Source: Brevibacterium senegalense (GTDB lineage: Bacteria > Actinomycetota > Actinomycetes > Actinomycetales > Brevibacteriaceae). Taken from it: a stretch of DNA of 64,000 nucleotides. The stretch is taken from assembly GCF_000285835.1 (NCBI RefSeq), contig NZ_HE978604.1, positions 184,727 through 248,726 of the forward strand, given 5' to 3'. Below, one piece after another: positions 43,719 through 52,054 of this stretch; the first letter of the stretch is position 1, and each line of letters begins with the position of its first letter. A model generated the notes under the pieces. That model was not told the origin of the DNA. It searched no databases and worked only from the letters and a program-made list of their open reading frames with translations. A program made the translations under genes and the position numbers.

Positions 43719-44693
43719 TCAGGGCAGGAGACGCGCGAAGTCCTCGAGCGCGTCCGCGCCCACGATCTCGCCGGAGACCAGCGGCAGCTGGGCGAGCGGG
43801 ATCGCCGGCAGTGCCTCGTGCACCCGCTGGATCTGGGTGTCCTCGATGTCCCGGCGGGCCCGCAGGAGTTCGCCTGCATCGGAGGGGGAGCGCCGGTTCG
43901 CCACCAGAGCGGACACGGGCACGTCCAACTGCTCCAGCGAGGCCGTGAGCTCGAGCGTCTCCGCGACCGGCATCCGCTCGGGGGTGAAGACGACGACGAA
44001 GCCGGTGCGCTGCGGATCGCGCAGAAGCGACCTCAGCCGATCGAAGCGCTCGCGGCGGCGGTGCAGGGTGCGACGGAGCTCTGCATCCGCCTGCGCGGTC
44101 GGATCATCGTCGGTCCCGCCGGCGATGCTCCGCATGGCCGCCGAGTAGCGCTCCGAACGGTCGCGGTTCTTCAGCAGGGACTCCGTCCATGTCGTCAGCT
44201 GCCCTGGCAGGGAGAGCAGGCGGAGTGTGTGGCCCGACGGGGCGGTGTCGAAGAGGACCAGGTCATAGGAGTCCGTCCCCAGTGCGGCCGCGTCCGCGAC
44301 CCGTTCGAGGACCGCCGCTTCGAAGCTGCCGGGTGCCTCGCGCGCCAGAGCGAGGTGTCGTTCCGCGTGCGGACGCATGCGTTCGGGCAGCATGCGGTGC
44401 ATCGTCCGCCCGACGGCCGCCAGATGACGGTCGAGCGTGGCGCTCGGGTCGATCTCGAGTCCGTCGACGTACCCGCTCGAGGCCGGGGCGGAGGTGAGGC
44501 GCACCAGAGCGTCGCCCACGGTCGTGCCCCACAGATGGCCCAGGTTGTGCGCGGGATCCGTCGAGACGACGAGGACACGGTCCCCGGACAGCGCGCGGGC
44601 CATGGCGAGTGTCGACGCCACGGTCGTCTTGCCGACGCCGCCCTTCCCGCCCACGAAGACGACGTCGAGGTCCGCGATCGTGCTCAGCAGCAT
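43719..44693 (-). CDS. ArsA/Get3-type ATPase
   Basis: A 324-residue deviant-Walker-A ATPase: VGGKGGVGKTTVAS at residues 14-27, switch I STDPAHNLGH and switch II LFDTAPSGHTLRLL. Length and motifs match ArsA-related proteins such as those paired with CstA in actinobacteria; there is no arsenite operon here and no ArsB, ArsC or ArsD nearby, so arsenic export is unlikely. The start overlaps the stop of the cory-CC-star gene by 10 bases. A role in inserting or regulating the CstA transporter is possible but inferred. Confidence 0.88.
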   Translation of the reverse strand: MLLSTIADLDVVFVGGKGGVGKTTVASTLAMARALSGDRVLVVSTDPAHNLGHLWGTTVGDALVRLTSAPASSGYVDGLEIDPSATLDRHLAAVGRTMHRMLPERMRPHAERHLALAREAPGSFEAAVLERVADAAALGTDSYDLVLFDTAPSGHTLRLLSLPGQLTTWTESLLKNRDRSERYSAAMRSIAGGTDDDPTAQADAELRRTLHRRRERFDRLRSLLRDPQRTGFVVVFTPERMPVAETLELTASLEQLDVPVSALVANRRSPSDAGELLRARRDIEDTQIQRVHEALPAIPLAQLPLVSGEIVGADALEDFARLLP

Positions 44694-44989
44694 GCGATGT
44701 GGTCCAGGGGCGAATCCGGCATGCCCATCCGCCGGTGCCAGGCGTGGAAGTCCTGGTAGAGGCCGGGCAGGAATTCTGCGGTGTAGTAGGCCGCCGGGTC
44801 GGGCACCCCCAGTGCCTCACCCAGCACGATGAGGGTGAAGAAGTCGTCCTCATCGCGCTTCTCGCGGGCGAACATCTGGCGATAGGGCCCCTTGTAGAAC
44901 TCCTCGAGTCCGTCACGGACCGCGGCCCACCCGTGGGCGAGCTGGCTCGTCCACGATGGGTCCGGGCCCGTGACGTCCTCGTCCGTCAT
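44684..44989 (-). CDS. Cory-CC-star family protein (ends in Cys-Cys-stop)
   Basis: A 101-residue soluble protein rich in aromatic and acidic residues (WAAVRDGLEEFYKGPYRQMF, then DDFFTLIVLGEALGVPDP and HAWHRRMGMPDSPLDHIACC). It ends with two cysteines immediately before the stop, the hallmark of the cory-CC-star family known from corynebacteria and relatives beside an ArsA-like ATPase. Molecular role is unknown. It lies between CstA and the ATPase with very short spacing, in one operon. Confidence 0.85.
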   Translation of the reverse strand: MTDEDVTGPDPSWTSQLAHGWAAVRDGLEEFYKGPYRQMFAREKRDEDDFFTLIVLGEALGVPDPAAYYTAEFLPGLYQDFHAWHRRMGMPDSPLDHIACC

Positions 44990-44992
44990 CGG

Positions 44993-46720
44993 TCAGACCT
45001 CCTCGCGGACCGCGGTGCGCTTCGCGTCCTCATCCTCCGGTTCCGCCGGCTCGTTGACGGCGCGGACGATGGCTCTGATCCCTTCGACCGCCACGAGCAC
45101 GCTGCTGACGATGATGATGCAGTCGATGACGAACAGCAGCCAGTCCTGCGAACCGGGTGTCGTGAAGCTGAAGAGCTGATCGATCGCGGCCCAGAACGAC
45201 ATGGAGAAGACGATCACCAGCGGGATGAGCGCGGGCCACGGGTTGCGCCGCTTCCGAATGAGCATGACCGCCAGGATCAGCAGCGTGAGTGAGGCCATGA
45301 GCTGATTGGTGGTGCCGAAGAGCGGCCAGATGCGCAGGCCGCCCTCCGCGCCCAGCCCCTGGGAGAAGGTCAGGCCCATGCCCAGCACGAGGACGACGCC
45401 GGTCGCGGCGTATTTGCCGATCCGGAGGTTCACGCGATCGCCCATCTCCTGGACGACGAAGCGCATGAGGCGGAAGCCGGTGTCCAGCGAGGTCGCTGCG
45501 AACAGCACCGCCATCGTGGCCAGCACGGTGGAGCTGAGGGACGCTGGCAGGCCCAGGCCGGACTCCATGAGCATGCCGCCGCCCTGGATGAACGACTGGA
45601 CCCCGGCCTCGCCGAAGGCGCTGTAGAGCTCCTCCCACTCCGCGACCGTGCGCAGACCGGCGGAGATCGCGATGATGGTGCCCAGGGCCAGGAGGCCCTC
45701 GCCCACGGCGCCGAAATATCCGACGAACCGCGAGTCCGTCTCCTTGTCGAGCTGCTTCGAGCTGGTGCCCGAGGAGACCATGCCGTGGAAACCGGAGATG
45801 GCACCGCAGGCGATCGTGACGAACAGCAGCGGGACGATGCTGGGCGTGCCGTCCGGCACGTTCGTGTTGATGGCCGGTGCCACGATCTCGTGCGCACCGT
45901 CGGAGACGAACATCCCGATGACGACGGCGCCGTAGAGCAGGATGAGACCGATGAACAGCTGGACGCCGTTGATGTAGTCGCGCGGCTGGAGCAGCACCCA
46001 GACTGGCAGCAGCGAGGCGAACGCGCCGTAGATGAAGAGCGCGAGGATCCAGAACACCGTGGGGGTCATGCCCAGGAAGTTCTCCGGGATGACGACGGGG
46101 ACCGCATCGCCCAGCAGGATCAGACCGTACAGGGCGGCGACGCCCACGACGGTGACGGGCAGCAGTGGCAGGCGCATGCGGTAGACGGCGACGCCCACCA
46201 GCAGAGCGACGCCGATCGCGCCCCACGCGGGGATCACGGCGGTGGGCGTGGCGATCAGCAGATTCGTGATGACGACCGAGAACGCGGCGATCACCATGAG
46301 CAGCAGGATGAAGATGACGATGAGGAAGAGCCCTGCGCCGCGCTTGCCGATGTACCGGCCGGACAGGGCGCCGATGGACTGCCCCTTGTTCCGCACGGAC
46401 GCCCACAGTGCGCCGAAGTCGTGCATGCCGGCGAAGAACACGGTGCCCAGCGTGACCCAGAGGAACGCGGGCACCCAGCCCCAGATGAGTGCGACCGCTG
46501 GTCCCACGATGGGAGCGGCGCCGGCCACGGAGGTGAAGTGGTGTCCCCAGAGGACGAACTTGTTGGTGGGGACGTAGTCGACGCCATCGCGCAGTTCGTG
46601 CGAGGGGGTCGTGAAATCGTCGTTCAGCCGGTAGACGCGCTTCGCGAGGTACCGCGAGTACACGAAGTACCCGAGGGCGAAGATCGCGAGACCGATCGCC
46701 ATGAGGAGGACTGGACTCAT
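44993..46720 (-). CDS. cstA: CstA family peptide/pyruvate carbon-starvation transporter
   Basis: A 575-residue membrane protein with about 16-18 helices. It begins with the CstA N-terminus (RLNDDFTTPSHELRDGVDYV then VLWGHHFTSVAGAAPIVGPA) and contains GFHGMVSSGTSSKQLDKETD in the middle. CstA proteins import peptides or pyruvate during carbon limitation. Its stop lies three bases before the cory-CC-star start, making a cstA, cory-CC-star, ArsA-like operon. Confidence 0.95.
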   Translation of the reverse strand: MSPVLLMAIGLAIFALGYFVYSRYLAKRVYRLNDDFTTPSHELRDGVDYVPTNKFVLWGHHFTSVAGAAPIVGPAVALIWGWVPAFLWVTLGTVFFAGMHDFGALWASVRNKGQSIGALSGRYIGKRGAGLFLIVIFILLLMVIAAFSVVITNLLIATPTAVIPAWGAIGVALLVGVAVYRMRLPLLPVTVVGVAALYGLILLGDAVPVVIPENFLGMTPTVFWILALFIYGAFASLLPVWVLLQPRDYINGVQLFIGLILLYGAVVIGMFVSDGAHEIVAPAINTNVPDGTPSIVPLLFVTIACGAISGFHGMVSSGTSSKQLDKETDSRFVGYFGAVGEGLLALGTIIAISAGLRTVAEWEELYSAFGEAGVQSFIQGGGMLMESGLGLPASLSSTVLATMAVLFAATSLDTGFRLMRFVVQEMGDRVNLRIGKYAATGVVLVLGMGLTFSQGLGAEGGLRIWPLFGTTNQLMASLTLLILAVMLIRKRRNPWPALIPLVIVFSMSFWAAIDQLFSFTTPGSQDWLLFVIDCIIIVSSVLVAVEGIRAIVRAVNEPAEPEDEDAKRTAVREEV

Positions 46721-47020
46721 CGGAGGTGTGCCTTTCGTCTGCGCGTCGTTGCGTGAGCCCGTCTGTCGTGCGGATCAGGCGCGGCGGCAGACGTGGCTGT
46801 GGCCACACCCTATCAATCCTCGTCGTTCACTGTGAATTCCCTTGGCGGTCTGTGTGAGCCCGACGTGCGGCGGCCTCGATCGTCCCCCCCAGCCGAAGAG
46901 CCGGTAGACGGAGTTCACCGGCCCCAGCCGCCGGTCGGGGATGAACCGCTGCCGGAACGCGACGGTGACGATGTTCCACAGGAGGACGAAGAACCCTTCG
47001 GCGGCGCCAACCTTCCCGTG
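46721..47020. other. 300-base gap upstream of cstA containing an MFS remnant
   Basis: The left part should hold the cstA promoter and leader; no clear consensus was picked out. The right part is the MFS transporter remnant listed separately. Nothing else coding is seen. Confidence 0.4.
46884..47015 (-). pseudogene. fragment of an MFS transporter
   Basis: On the minus strand about 40 codons read as an MFS transport segment: FFVLLWNIVTVAFRQRFIP then GPVNSVYRLFGWG. This is the loop-and-helix seen after transmembrane segment 8-9 of macrolide-efflux-like MFS pumps. After GWG the frame is lost at a run of seven G on this strand (C7 at 46884-46890). No other part of the pump is nearby, so it is a relic. 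Confidence 0.55.
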
Positions 47021-47599
47021 TCAGTCCTGTTTCTTCTCCCGCGGCACGCGACCCATCAGGTAGAACTCCGGGTTGGGCTGCATCCCGCTCACCAGTGCGA
47101 TGCGGTTGGAGAGGCCGAAGAAGCCGGTGATAGCCGCGATGTCCCACACGTCCTCGTCGTCGAAGCCGTGGCGGGCCAGCTCCTCGTGGTCCTCATCGCT
47201 GACGGCTGCGGGCTCCCGGCAGACCTTCATCGCGAAGTCGAGCATCGCCCGCTGTCGCGGGGTGATGTCCGCATGCCGGTGGTCGACCGCCACCTGGTCC
47301 GCCACATAGGGGTCCTTCGCCATGATCCGCAGGACGGCGCCGTGGGCCACGACGCAGTACAGGCAGCCGTTGGCCGCCGAGGTCGCGGTCACGATCATCT
47401 CCCGGTCCGCCTTCGTGAGGCTGCCGGTCTCCTTCTCCATGAGCGCGTCGTAGTAGGCGAAGAACGCGCGGAACTCCGCGGGGCGGCGGGCCAGGCCCAG
47501 GAACACGTTGGGGATGAAGCCGGTCTTCTCCGACACCGCGACGATCTGGTCCCGGATGTCCTGCGGCACGTCGTCGAGTGAGGCGTAGGGATAGCGCAT
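47021..47599 (-). CDS. AhpD/peroxidase-related carboxymuconolactone-decarboxylase-like protein
   Basis: A 192-residue CMD-family protein with the redox motif NGCLYCVVAH (C-x-x-C followed by His), characteristic of AhpD-like alkylhydroperoxidases. It also carries the family segments GFIPNVFLGLARRP near residue 27 and MLDFAMKVCREP. It probably takes part in peroxide or organic hydroperoxide reduction, perhaps through a lipoyl or thiol carrier. The start is ATG at 47599; a much longer frame upstream (to 48475) is antisense to nagB and is rejected. Confidence 0.9.
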   Translation of the reverse strand: MRYPYASLDDVPQDIRDQIVAVSEKTGFIPNVFLGLARRPAEFRAFFAYYDALMEKETGSLTKADREMIVTATSAANGCLYCVVAHGAVLRIMAKDPYVADQVAVDHRHADITPRQRAMLDFAMKVCREPAAVSDEDHEELARHGFDDEDVWDIAAITGFFGLSNRIALVSGMQPNPEFYLMGRVPREKKQD

Positions 47600-47800
47600 G
47601 TCCTCACTGTAGCGACGTGCGTCACACTCCGCGACGCTTCTGCGGTTCAGCCGCAGCGGAGGCGCCCACCCGGGGCAGGAGGCGGCTTCCGACATGGGTA
47701 GCATCGTCCGGATGGCGGGGCGCCGGGCCGCGCAGCAGGAGCGGTCCGTCGGGGCCCAGAGCAGACACGGGCCCACGGGTCCCGGAGCAGGAAGACACGC

Positions 47801-48529
47801 ATGAGGATCACGATCGGCAGCGACCCCACCCGTCTCATCGATCAGGCCGCAGACGCGGTCGAGGCGCTGGTGCGCGCCACCCCGGATGCCGTGCTGGGCA
47901 TCGCGACGGGGTCGACTCCGGAGCCGCTCTACGCGGAGCTGACCTCCCGTGTGCAGCGCGGTCTGGACCTCAGCCGTCTGCGCATCACCTGCCTGGACGA
48001 ATACGTGGGGCTGTCCGCCGACCACCCGCAGAGTTACCGGCACTACATCCGCACGCACGTCCTGGAACCGTGGGGGATCGACTCCGCCACGGCCGTGCTG
48101 CCCGCCGGGGATGCTGCGGATCCGGATGCCGCCGCACGCGACTTCGAGCGCCGCATCCGGGACTGGGGCGGCGTCGACCTGCAGATCCTGGGGGTGGGAC
48201 CCAACGGGCACATCGCCTTCAACGAACCGGGCTCGTCCTTCGACTCGCGCACCCGCGCGGTCGAGCTGACCGCCAGCACCCGGCAGGCGAACGCGCGCTT
48301 CTTCGAGCACCTCGATGAGGTCCCCACCCGAGCCATCTCGCAAGGGATCGGCACGATCCTGGAATCCCGGCATGCCCTGCTGCTGGCTTTCGGCGAGGGC
48401 AAGGCCCCGGCGATCGGCGCGCTGGTCGAGGGAACTGCCAGTCCGAAGGTGCCGGTCAGCGCCCTCCAGCGGCACGCGGACCTCGACGTCTACGTGGACG
48501 ACGCAGCCGCCTCACACCTGCAGCGCTGA
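47801..48529 (+). CDS. nagB: Glucosamine-6-phosphate deaminase
   Basis: A 242-residue enzyme converting glucosamine-6-phosphate to fructose-6-phosphate and ammonia. Motifs are IATGSTPEPLY near residue 33, the acid-base pair region CLDEYVGL near 66, and GVGPNGHIAFNEPGSSF near 128 with the catalytic His. The allosteric lid region is as in monomeric Gram-positive NagB. Length is normal. It stands alone; no nagA or PTS genes are adjacent. Confidence 0.96.
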   Translation: MRITIGSDPTRLIDQAADAVEALVRATPDAVLGIATGSTPEPLYAELTSRVQRGLDLSRLRITCLDEYVGLSADHPQSYRHYIRTHVLEPWGIDSATAVLPAGDAADPDAAARDFERRIRDWGGVDLQILGVGPNGHIAFNEPGSSFDSRTRAVELTASTRQANARFFEHLDEVPTRAISQGIGTILESRHALLLAFGEGKAPAIGALVEGTASPKVPVSALQRHADLDVYVDDAAASHLQR

Positions 48530-48539
48530 CGCCCAACGC

Positions 48540-48565
48540 CTGAGACCGCGCAGCTCCCGTCTCAG
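48540..48565. terminator. weak hairpin between convergent nagB and proC-like genes
   Basis: CTGAGAC at 48540-48546 and GTCTCAG at 48559-48565 can pair over a 12-base loop; the right arm overlaps the minus-strand stop. A modest candidate only. Confidence 0.35.
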
Positions 48566-49344
48566 CTGGCGCCGCGGACCCGCGCGTGGAGCCGGTCGAG
48601 AGCGCCGGACAGCGCGTCCGTCCCCGCGTCGTCGAAGACCTCGAGGCGCAGCTGCTCGTTGAGGCCGCCGGGCGTCTCGTGCGCGGTGACGACGTCCGCG
48701 ATCGGGGTCGACTCGTCGCGGATCGTCGGTGCGAGCGCCCCGAACAGGCCGCGCAGGAACCGCTGACCGGACTCGCGCGGCACACCCTGCTCCTCCGTCC
48801 ACGCGCACACGACCGCCAGGTACTCGAGGAACCCGGACACGGCGCCGGTCGCGGCGGAGAACACCGCCAGCTCCTCCTCGTCCGCGACGGCCAGCGTGCC
48901 GCCGGTGCGGTCGAAGAGCGCGCGGGCGGCCGGGTGATCCGGTGTCACGACGGTGGGCACAGCCCGATCGCGCACCGGCGGCATGGGGATCGCGCGGATC
49001 ACCGGGGCACGGGCACCCACGGCGGCCGCGACCCCGGCGGTGGTGACGCCCGCCAGGGCGCTCACGACGACCTGGTCATCGCGGAAGTCCAGAGGGCCGG
49101 CGACCTCCGCCAGCTGCTCCGGGAGGACCGCCAGCACGACGGTGTCCGCGGCGTCGACGACGGCCTGGTTCGAGGCGGCGACGGTGACGAGGGACGGGAA
49201 CCGGTCAGCCAGGGAGGCGCTGCGTTCGCGTCCCCGCGGGGACGCCACGACCCGCGGAGGATCTTCGCCGGCGGCCAGGCCCTCGATGATCGCCTCTGCG
49301 ATCTCTCCCACACCGATGAAGCCGATCGTCGGCTGCGCGCTCAT
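48562..49344 (-). CDS. Pyrroline-5-carboxylate reductase-like oxidoreductase
   Basis: A 260-residue NAD(P)-binding protein. The Rossmann motif GFIGVGEIAEAIIEGL lies at residues 8-23, followed by VLAVLPEQ (the VxPQ region) and the ProC dimer domain near the end (VSGFLEYLAVVCAW and DVVTAHETPGGLNEQL, where family members have TSPGGTT). The TPGG is present, but the surrounding residues deviate from canonical proline-biosynthetic ProC, so a paralogous role is possible. Convergent with nagB. Confidence 0.85.
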   Translation of the reverse strand: MSAQPTIGFIGVGEIAEAIIEGLAAGEDPPRVVASPRGRERSASLADRFPSLVTVAASNQAVVDAADTVVLAVLPEQLAEVAGPLDFRDDQVVVSALAGVTTAGVAAAVGARAPVIRAIPMPPVRDRAVPTVVTPDHPAARALFDRTGGTLAVADEEELAVFSAATGAVSGFLEYLAVVCAWTEEQGVPRESGQRFLRGLFGALAPTIRDESTPIADVVTAHETPGGLNEQLRLEVFDDAGTDALSGALDRLHARVRGAS

Positions 49345-49633
49345 GGTCTCTCCGTCCCTCGGGGCGGCGTCGTCGCCGCGTGGACCCCGGCCTGCGGGGT
49401 CCCTGTCCGTTCCGGTCGATCCCACCCTAGGGGCCGCGCCCGCCCGGCGGAATGCCGTGGGACGCGGGCGGAGGCTGTGACAGCCCCCAGCGAGTGTGGT
49501 TGACTGGGCCGCTGCCCATCGACCGACACACGAGCACACGAGACAAGGGGAGTGCCGGCCGCACGCGGTGACGCAGTGGCGTCCGGCGCACTCGGCCCGG
49601 CCATGTGTGAATGAGCAATCCGCAGGAGACGGC
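49345..49633. other. intergenic region without a supported gene
   Basis: About 290 bases between the proC-like start and an ABC remnant. Open frames here lack starts, ribosome binding sites and recognisable motifs. It may contain the proC promoter near its left end. Confidence 0.4.
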
Positions 49634-49798
49634 GTGCTATACCACGGCGAGCTGCTGGAGAACGGGACCGGCGAGCAGGTCCTCACCCGCCCGCAGCACG
49701 ACTACACGCGCAGGCTCATCGCCTCGCTGCCGGTACCGGACCCCGTCGCGCAGGCGGAGCGCCGCCAGGAGGCCGCGCGCCTGCGAGCGGGCGCGTAG
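49634..49798 (+). pseudogene. C-terminal remnant of an oligopeptide ABC transporter ATPase
   Basis: About 55 codons read as the end of an OppF/DppF-like ATPase: YHGELLENGTGEQVLTRPQH then YTRRLIASLPVPDPV and a charged tail to a normal stop. Walker A, signature and Walker B are all absent. The rest of the gene is not in the window, so this is a deletion scar. Confidence 0.75.
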
Positions 49799-50105
49799 GG
49801 GGAGAGGCGCGCCAGTCGCCACATCCACCTGTCGCAAGTCCACTTTTCGCCGACACACTGTCTCACGGTCCGAGGGGACCCCGCGTGCGGGGTCCCCTCG
49901 GGCATGAAGGCAGTGTGCCGATGTGCTTGCTCAGCCGGTGAAGAGCGACAGGACACCCGTCGCCGCCAGGGTGATGGCCGTGGTCCACAGCACGATCCGA
50001 TCCGGCAGCGCCCACGGCTGGATCTGAGAGTCCTGGCGCCCTCGTTCGCCCGCGCGAGGGCGACCGGTTCGGCACCAGGCTGTGCGGATGCGTGCGTCGA
50101 GCCGT
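49799..50105. other. decayed region with hairpin and possible membrane-protein tail
   Basis: Contains a strong hairpin (49870-49901) and, on the minus strand, a short hydrophobic C-terminal-like segment (VLWTTAITLAATGVLSLFTG near 49931-50000) not attached to any recognisable gene. Text around 49820-49870 resembles insertion-sequence ends but could not be matched. No intact gene. Confidence 0.35.
49870..49901. terminator. strong hairpin
   Basis: CCGAGGGGACCCC / GGGGTCCCCTCGG forms a perfect 13-bp stem over a 6-base loop, which can itself extend by two pairs. No T-tract. It lies in decayed DNA after the ABC remnant. Confidence 0.55.
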
Positions 50106-50852
50106 TCACCCACGCCTCGGCGAGAGAGAACGTGGCTCGCGGTGCGGGTGACGGCGGCGTCGTGTCCACGGCCAGGTCATGAGGGCCCAGACCACGGCGA
50201 CCAGGACCGCCTCCCACAGGATGTAGATCGGCCACGGGCCCAGGAGGTCCAGGGCGGACGGGCCGGCGGGTGCCTGGCTGAGGTAGGCGTAGTTCGCGCC
50301 GGTGAGCGTGTTGACGGCGATCGCGACGCCCGCCCAGACGAAGGCGGCCGCCAGCGCAATGCCGTAACCGCGCCACGTGGGTCGGTGCCCCAGCCCCCAC
50401 ACCAGGCCGATCGGCACGACGAAGACGACGATGTGGAGGAACCAGTAGGCGACGAACTCCAGGGTGGGAAGGCTGTAGTAGTTGAGGTCCGGGGTGAGGA
50501 TCGACTGCACGTTGAGCGTGAGCCCCCAGTAGTAGCTGATCGCGATCGCCCACCGGGCACGGGTCAGCAGTGCGATCGAGGTGATGAAGCGCAGCACGTC
50601 GGAGAACTGGACGGGCAGCGATTGGTCGATGTTCCACTGTCCCGGCGACATGCCCCAGGCCGTCCACAGGACCGTCACGCTCAGCAGGGTCCACCCGGTG
50701 GCATCCAGCACGGTCGGCTCATGTGCGGTGCCGCGGATCCGGCGGCCGATGAGGACGACGATGATCGAGGCGAGGACGGTGAGGAGCAGCATTGAGAGGT
50801 GCTCGGTGCCGAAGGGGGTCATGCGCCCGATCGGCTCGACAGTCCGCATCAT
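50106..50852 (-). CDS. YwaF-like (TIGR02206-type) integral membrane protein
   Basis: A 248-residue protein with about six to seven transmembrane helices and the family features FGTEHLSMLL near the N-terminus, WNIDQSLPVQFSDVLRF, and SILTPDLNYYSLPTLEFVAYW in the centre. The family, related to Bacillus YwaF, is of unknown function. The C-terminal tail is short and Arg-rich. The start is taken as ATG at 50852, although a later ATG (50819) would fit the family equally well. Confidence 0.85.
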   Translation of the reverse strand: MMRTVEPIGRMTPFGTEHLSMLLLTVLASIIVVLIGRRIRGTAHEPTVLDATGWTLLSVTVLWTAWGMSPGQWNIDQSLPVQFSDVLRFITSIALLTRARWAIAISYYWGLTLNVQSILTPDLNYYSLPTLEFVAYWFLHIVVFVVPIGLVWGLGHRPTWRGYGIALAAAFVWAGVAIAVNTLTGANYAYLSQAPAGPSALDLLGPWPIYILWEAVLVAVVWALMTWPWTRRRRHPHREPRSLSPRRG

Positions 50853-51019
50853 GCCGACAGTCTAGGGTCCTGAGCAGTCAGGATAGGCGTTCCGAGCACG
50901 ACGAGTGAGGTGAGTTCCGGAGACCGATGGCGGACCGGAGTGCGCGGACCCGCGATTCGTGCGGTGAGTCCTCGAGTCGTCTGTGACTCCGCAGCGCCGC
51001 CCACGCCTATGCTGACCCC

Positions 51020-52054
51020 ATGGACGAGTCCCCGCGCGCCCGCCCGCCGATCAACCGCCTCGCCCGAGCGGTCATGCGGCTCTTCGCCGCCCCGCGGATC
51101 AACATGCGCGAGGACTACGAGCGCGTCCGCCGGCTCCAGCGCCACGTCGCGCAGCTGCCGCTGCCCGGACCCCGCGTTCCGTTCCGCGAGGTGACGGTGG
51201 ACTCCGCTGGACACCCGATCCACTGCCGCGTCTTCGAGCCGCTCGAGCGTCGCCGCGACGACGTCCTCCTCTTCTTCCACGGCGGCGGCTGGGTCACCGG
51301 CGACATCGCCAGCTACACCCCGGCGTGCGCGACGATGGCGGAGCTGACCGGCTGCACGGTCGTGTCCGTCGACTACAGGCTGGCGCCGGAGCACCCGTTC
51401 CCCGCCGGCCTCGAGGACTGCCTGCACATCACCCGCCTCCTGCTGACCGAACCCCACCGTGTGAGGGCGGACAGCGCTGACCGCATCGTCCTCGTGGGCG
51501 ATTCCGCCGGTGGCAACCTGGCCGCCGTCGTCTCCCAGCAGCTGCGCGACGAGGCCGGCGGCGCCCACGGCACCAACCCCACCGTCGGCCGCCAGATCCT
51601 CCTCTATCCGGTCACTCACTGGGATCACGACCCCGCGACCTCTCCGTTCGAGTCCGTGCGCACCCACGGCCGCGACTACCGCCTCACGACCCTGGAGGTC
51701 GAGGACTACTTCTGCCTCTACGTCCCGGACCGGGACGACCGCCGCGATCCCCGCGTCGCCCCGCTGCTGGCGGATGATCTGAGCGACCAGCCGCGCACCC
51801 TCGTCATCAGTGCGGAGCTGGATCTGCTGTGCGATGAGGGGGAGGCGTACGGTCGCGCCCTGGGCCAGGCCGGCAACGACGTCCGCATCGAGCGCGTCCC
51901 CGGCGCACTCCACGGCTTCATCACGCTGCCGCGGTTCTCCAAGTCCCTCCGCCACGCCTACGCGGTCATCGACGAGTTCCTGGATGGGACCCCGGCAGAG
52001 ACGGCCGACCCCACGCCCCGGACCGACGATCCGGAGCCCCAGGGGGCCGCATGA
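51020..52054 (+). CDS. Hormone-sensitive-lipase-type alpha/beta hydrolase
   Basis: A 344-residue esterase/lipase of family IV. The oxyanion HGGG is in LLFFHGGGWVTGD near residue 90, the nucleophile in VGDSAGGNLAA near 160, the acid in SAELDLLCDEG and the His in ALHGFITL. No signal peptide. Its stop overlaps the next gene start (ATGA), and that gene overlaps a third in the same way, so the three are co-translated. Such an enzyme may hydrolyse or transfer short-chain esters. Confidence 0.92.
   Translation: MDESPRARPPINRLARAVMRLFAAPRINMREDYERVRRLQRHVAQLPLPGPRVPFREVTVDSAGHPIHCRVFEPLERRRDDVLLFFHGGGWVTGDIASYTPACATMAELTGCTVVSVDYRLAPEHPFPAGLEDCLHITRLLLTEPHRVRADSADRIVLVGDSAGGNLAAVVSQQLRDEAGGAHGTNPTVGRQILLYPVTHWDHDPATSPFESVRTHGRDYRLTTLEVEDYFCLYVPDRDDRRDPRVAPLLADDLSDQPRTLVISAELDLLCDEGEAYGRALGQAGNDVRIERVPGALHGFITLPRFSKSLRHAYAVIDEFLDGTPAETADPTPRTDDPEPQGAA

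Noticed and set aside
49820..49870. possible insertion-sequence end near the strong hairpin
   Set aside because: Vague resemblance only, with no transposase frame or matching inverted repeat.
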